Of a stretch of 10,026 nt of DNA, positions 7,752 to 10,026 are shown piece by piece (position 1 is the stretch's first letter; each line of letters starts with the position of its first letter). Below the pieces are notes generated by a model. It saw nothing but the letters and a program-made list of their open reading frames with translations. It was not told the DNA's origin and did not search any database. The DNA is from Conidiobolus incongruus B7586. Its lineage: Eukaryota; Entomophthoromycota; Entomophthoromycetes; Entomophthorales; Conidiobolaceae. The DNA lies in the NCBI GenBank assembly GCA_000697335.1, contig JNEM01010588.1:1-10026 (forward strand), given 5' to 3'. The position numbers were made by a program, and so were the translations under genes.

Positions 7752-8410
7752 TTATTTGGTCACTGTGAACTTTATGTTTATCAAACTACCTTTCCCATTT
7801 TTCATTATTTTCAAATTTTTTGAGCTTGAAAATGAAGATCTTTTGAAAGACTCGAGAATATAAACCATATTAGCTTTAAGTGATACTGAATCTGTTAATA
7901 AATACTTGCAACTCAGTTGATGAAAGCATATGAATTTAATCAACAAATTTCACCAATGTGTTACTTCATTCTTAATAATATTACAAATTAAAATTATTGA
8001 AACTTTGTTACCTTAGTTCACCTGAAAATTTTCAAAAATTGTTTATGACTCAAATCTTGTCTAAATTTTAATTAAACAGAATCAGTTCAATTCAGCCTTG
8101 TATTTTATTACTTAATTTTTAATAAAAATCGGAGTTAATAGAAAAAATGTTTTATAGTTTGCAGACTTTATCAATAGTATTAATATTTGCGCATCGGTAT
8201 TCTTTTATTATCAAATATTAGTCAATAGTATATTCTTTCTACGTGCTATTATTAAAATTTATTTAATAGCAATCCTATATGTAAAACTATATACAATGCA
8301 TTTTTTGCTCATGAATCAGAATATATTCAGGTATTGAGAAAGTTCTATTTTCTAATCCACATCATCTAATCAAGTTTATTGTATGATATAAAAGGCTTTT
8401 GCCAAGTATT
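7752..8410 (-). other. Intermediate-GC zone with minus-strand open stretches, doubtful relic
   Basis: A minus-strand frame is open for 65 codons at 7752-7946 and carries a varied residue mix (for example SCKYLLTDSVSLKANM and FKRSSFSSSKNLK). It lacks an ATG at its upstream end, where a stop closes it; the first ATG inside would leave only 38 codons. Farther upstream, to about 8410, similar protein-like stretches continue on the same strand but are interrupted by about ten stops. I do not recognise any family. At this composition a single 65-codon open frame is only mildly unusual, so a decayed gene or mobile-element fossil is possible, not shown. A plus-strand TATAAAAG at 8387-8394 has no gene after it. 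Confidence 0.25.
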
Positions 8411-10026
8411 ATTAATCAATAAAAATATTATTATGGAAATGATTATAAAAGTATCCATTCATTAGAATATTTAATCAATAAATATGTATGATTCATAATA
8501 ATGATATACTAAAGTAAAAATATTTAAGGGTACTTTAATATAGAAAGTGAATATTAAATGTACCAAATTTTATATTAAATCTATCAAATTATTCAAGGCT
8601 AGTTTGAACAATGTACAAAGTTTTAATTTGAATATTTTATAAGATTAAAACTAATTTATAAATATATTTCAATGATTTTTATAATAATACATTAAATACC
8701 ATTATTATTCCAAATATCATCCACTTATTTAATTATCCAATTTTATTCTCAATTAAGACCAAGTTTTAATTAATGTTTTAAAATTTTTGTGAAATTGTTT
8801 ATTTTATTTAATTATTATATAATTCTCAGCATTTTATTCAATTAATCTGAAAAAATAAGTATAGATATAAAATATCATTATAAAATCCCACTGAAAATAA
8901 GATTATAAGAGCGAATAATTTAAAATATATCACTCAAAGTGATTTAAACTATATAAATTAATTTCTATATTACTTCACATAAAATAGATCCGAAGTTTAT
9001 TTTACTAGTTTCAATATTACGTTATAAATATCTTGTGAATTTGACACAAACTCATAAGATCAAACTAGCTAATTAATATTTAAACAAATTCAATCAATGC
9101 AAAAACTTATCAATATCCCGAGAAATGTGTAACCTTTTAAATTAATGAGTTAATTTATGATTGTTATTAACATATTTTAATTTAAATATTTAATTTTTAT
9201 ATAGTTTAATATCGTACTATTATGACTATTCAATAATTACTGAATATTTATCCTAATTTCAACAAAGTAGAATTTTTTTAAAACTAATTTAGAATTAATT
9301 ATTAATATTTATCCTATTGATAAATATATAATCGTTTATTGTTTTATAGGAAGTTACCAAATTGAGTAAAATACTTATTTATATTAGGAAATTAATAAAT
9401 TTTATTTTAATTAATTGATTTAAAATTAGGATAAAAATAAAATAAAATATGCAAAAAAATTTATATATCAATTAACAAATTAATAATTTTTTAAAATTTG
9501 ATTATTTTTTATTAATATTTATTTTTAATGCATGAATTACATATAATTCACAGCATAATAAACTTAAATTTTCGAAAATTTTTTTTAAGAATTCATTATA
9601 CATTTCATTAAGAATTTAATGTAACTATGGCATAAGTATCTGCGTAATTATATCGTAATTTAATCAATATGAGATTTATTAATTTTTACAAAAATTAATA
9701 TTTCTTAGTTTTATAATTTTAATTTTATCATTAATATTAATATAAATTTTGAATTAACTATTATTGTTAATATATATTTATTTTAATCTATTTATAGTTA
9801 AATACTATTAAAATAGTTAAAATTTTCCACTTCACTCATTTTATCAAATATTAATTAATCATAAAATATCCTTTTATAACTTAATAATCATTTAAAATTT
9901 TTAATTATTTTAGAATTAATATATTAGTTAAATTATTTAAAATAATATATAATAATTAATTTACAAAGTTAAAAATATTTTATTCTCGTTATAAATTGTA
10001 ATATATATATATATATATATTATTTA
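8411..10026. other. AT-rich spacer to the right edge
   Basis: No credible gene, RNA gene or long repeat. The stretch around 8990-9140 is a little richer in G and C and has short open segments on the minus strand, but nothing interpretable. A small hairpin ATCACT-CAA-AGTGAT lies at 8929-8943. The final part returns to about 85-90% AT. Confidence 0.7.
10001..10020. repeat. (AT)10 microsatellite
   Basis: Ten uninterrupted AT units at the right edge of the window. Simple-sequence repeat; a likely length-variable site. Confidence 0.9.

Noticed and set aside
1-10026. Mitochondrial origin suggested by the AT content
   Set aside because: No mitochondrial gene, rRNA or tRNA was seen, and the gene present is a nuclear-type zinc-finger regulator of normal composition.

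Overview
The window looks like nuclear DNA from an early-diverging fungus, probably Mucoromycota, Glomeromycotina or a zoopagomycete. Two things suggest this. The only convincing gene ends in a Rua1-type C-terminal zinc-finger domain, a fungal transcription-factor domain, and its wording (LKEGYCDLC, GKWLQLKNSAFWYHKQF, CHVYHKPK) is closer to my recollection of early-diverging fungal members than to the ascomycete versions. The surrounding DNA is also extremely A+T-rich: about 90% AT in the first few hundred bases and mostly above 75% elsewhere. The gene itself is roughly 40-45% GC by eye. The lineage is an inference from memory, not a database result.

Layout. Positions 1-1229 are AT-only-looking spacer. 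Positions 1230-1530 form an isolated patch of normal composition with a CCAAT/TATA-like arrangement and strong C-over-G skew, but no intact gene; it may be a decayed gene end or an orphan promoter. Positions 1531-4368 are AT-rich spacer with short repeats and two more C-skewed patches. A perfect 30-bp palindrome (4369-4398) and a TAA microsatellite (4543-4561) lie just beyond the gene's 3' end. The single gene runs on the minus strand from 6038 to 4677: 453 codons, no intron, a long Ser/Asn/Thr-rich disordered N-terminal region and the zinc-finger domain at the C terminus. Its promoter, read leftwards, shows two CCAAT boxes, a TATA box at 6196-6203 and a pyrimidine-rich leader without upstream AUGs.

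Upstream of the promoter, about 6440-8450, DNA of intermediate composition holds open stretches that may be gene relics, though they are weak, and a nested inverted repeat (7147-7337) that looks like a MITE-style remnant or a hairpin locus. Positions 8450-10026 are AT-rich spacer ending in an (AT)10 tract.

There is no operon-like or multi-gene system here. The window is best read as one regulatory gene in a large AT-rich intergenic sea. No tRNA, rRNA, CRISPR array or intact mobile element was seen. The most useful leads are the inverted-repeat element, the isolated 1.2-1.5 kb patch, and the gene's stop codon sitting inside a splice-donor-like sequence.
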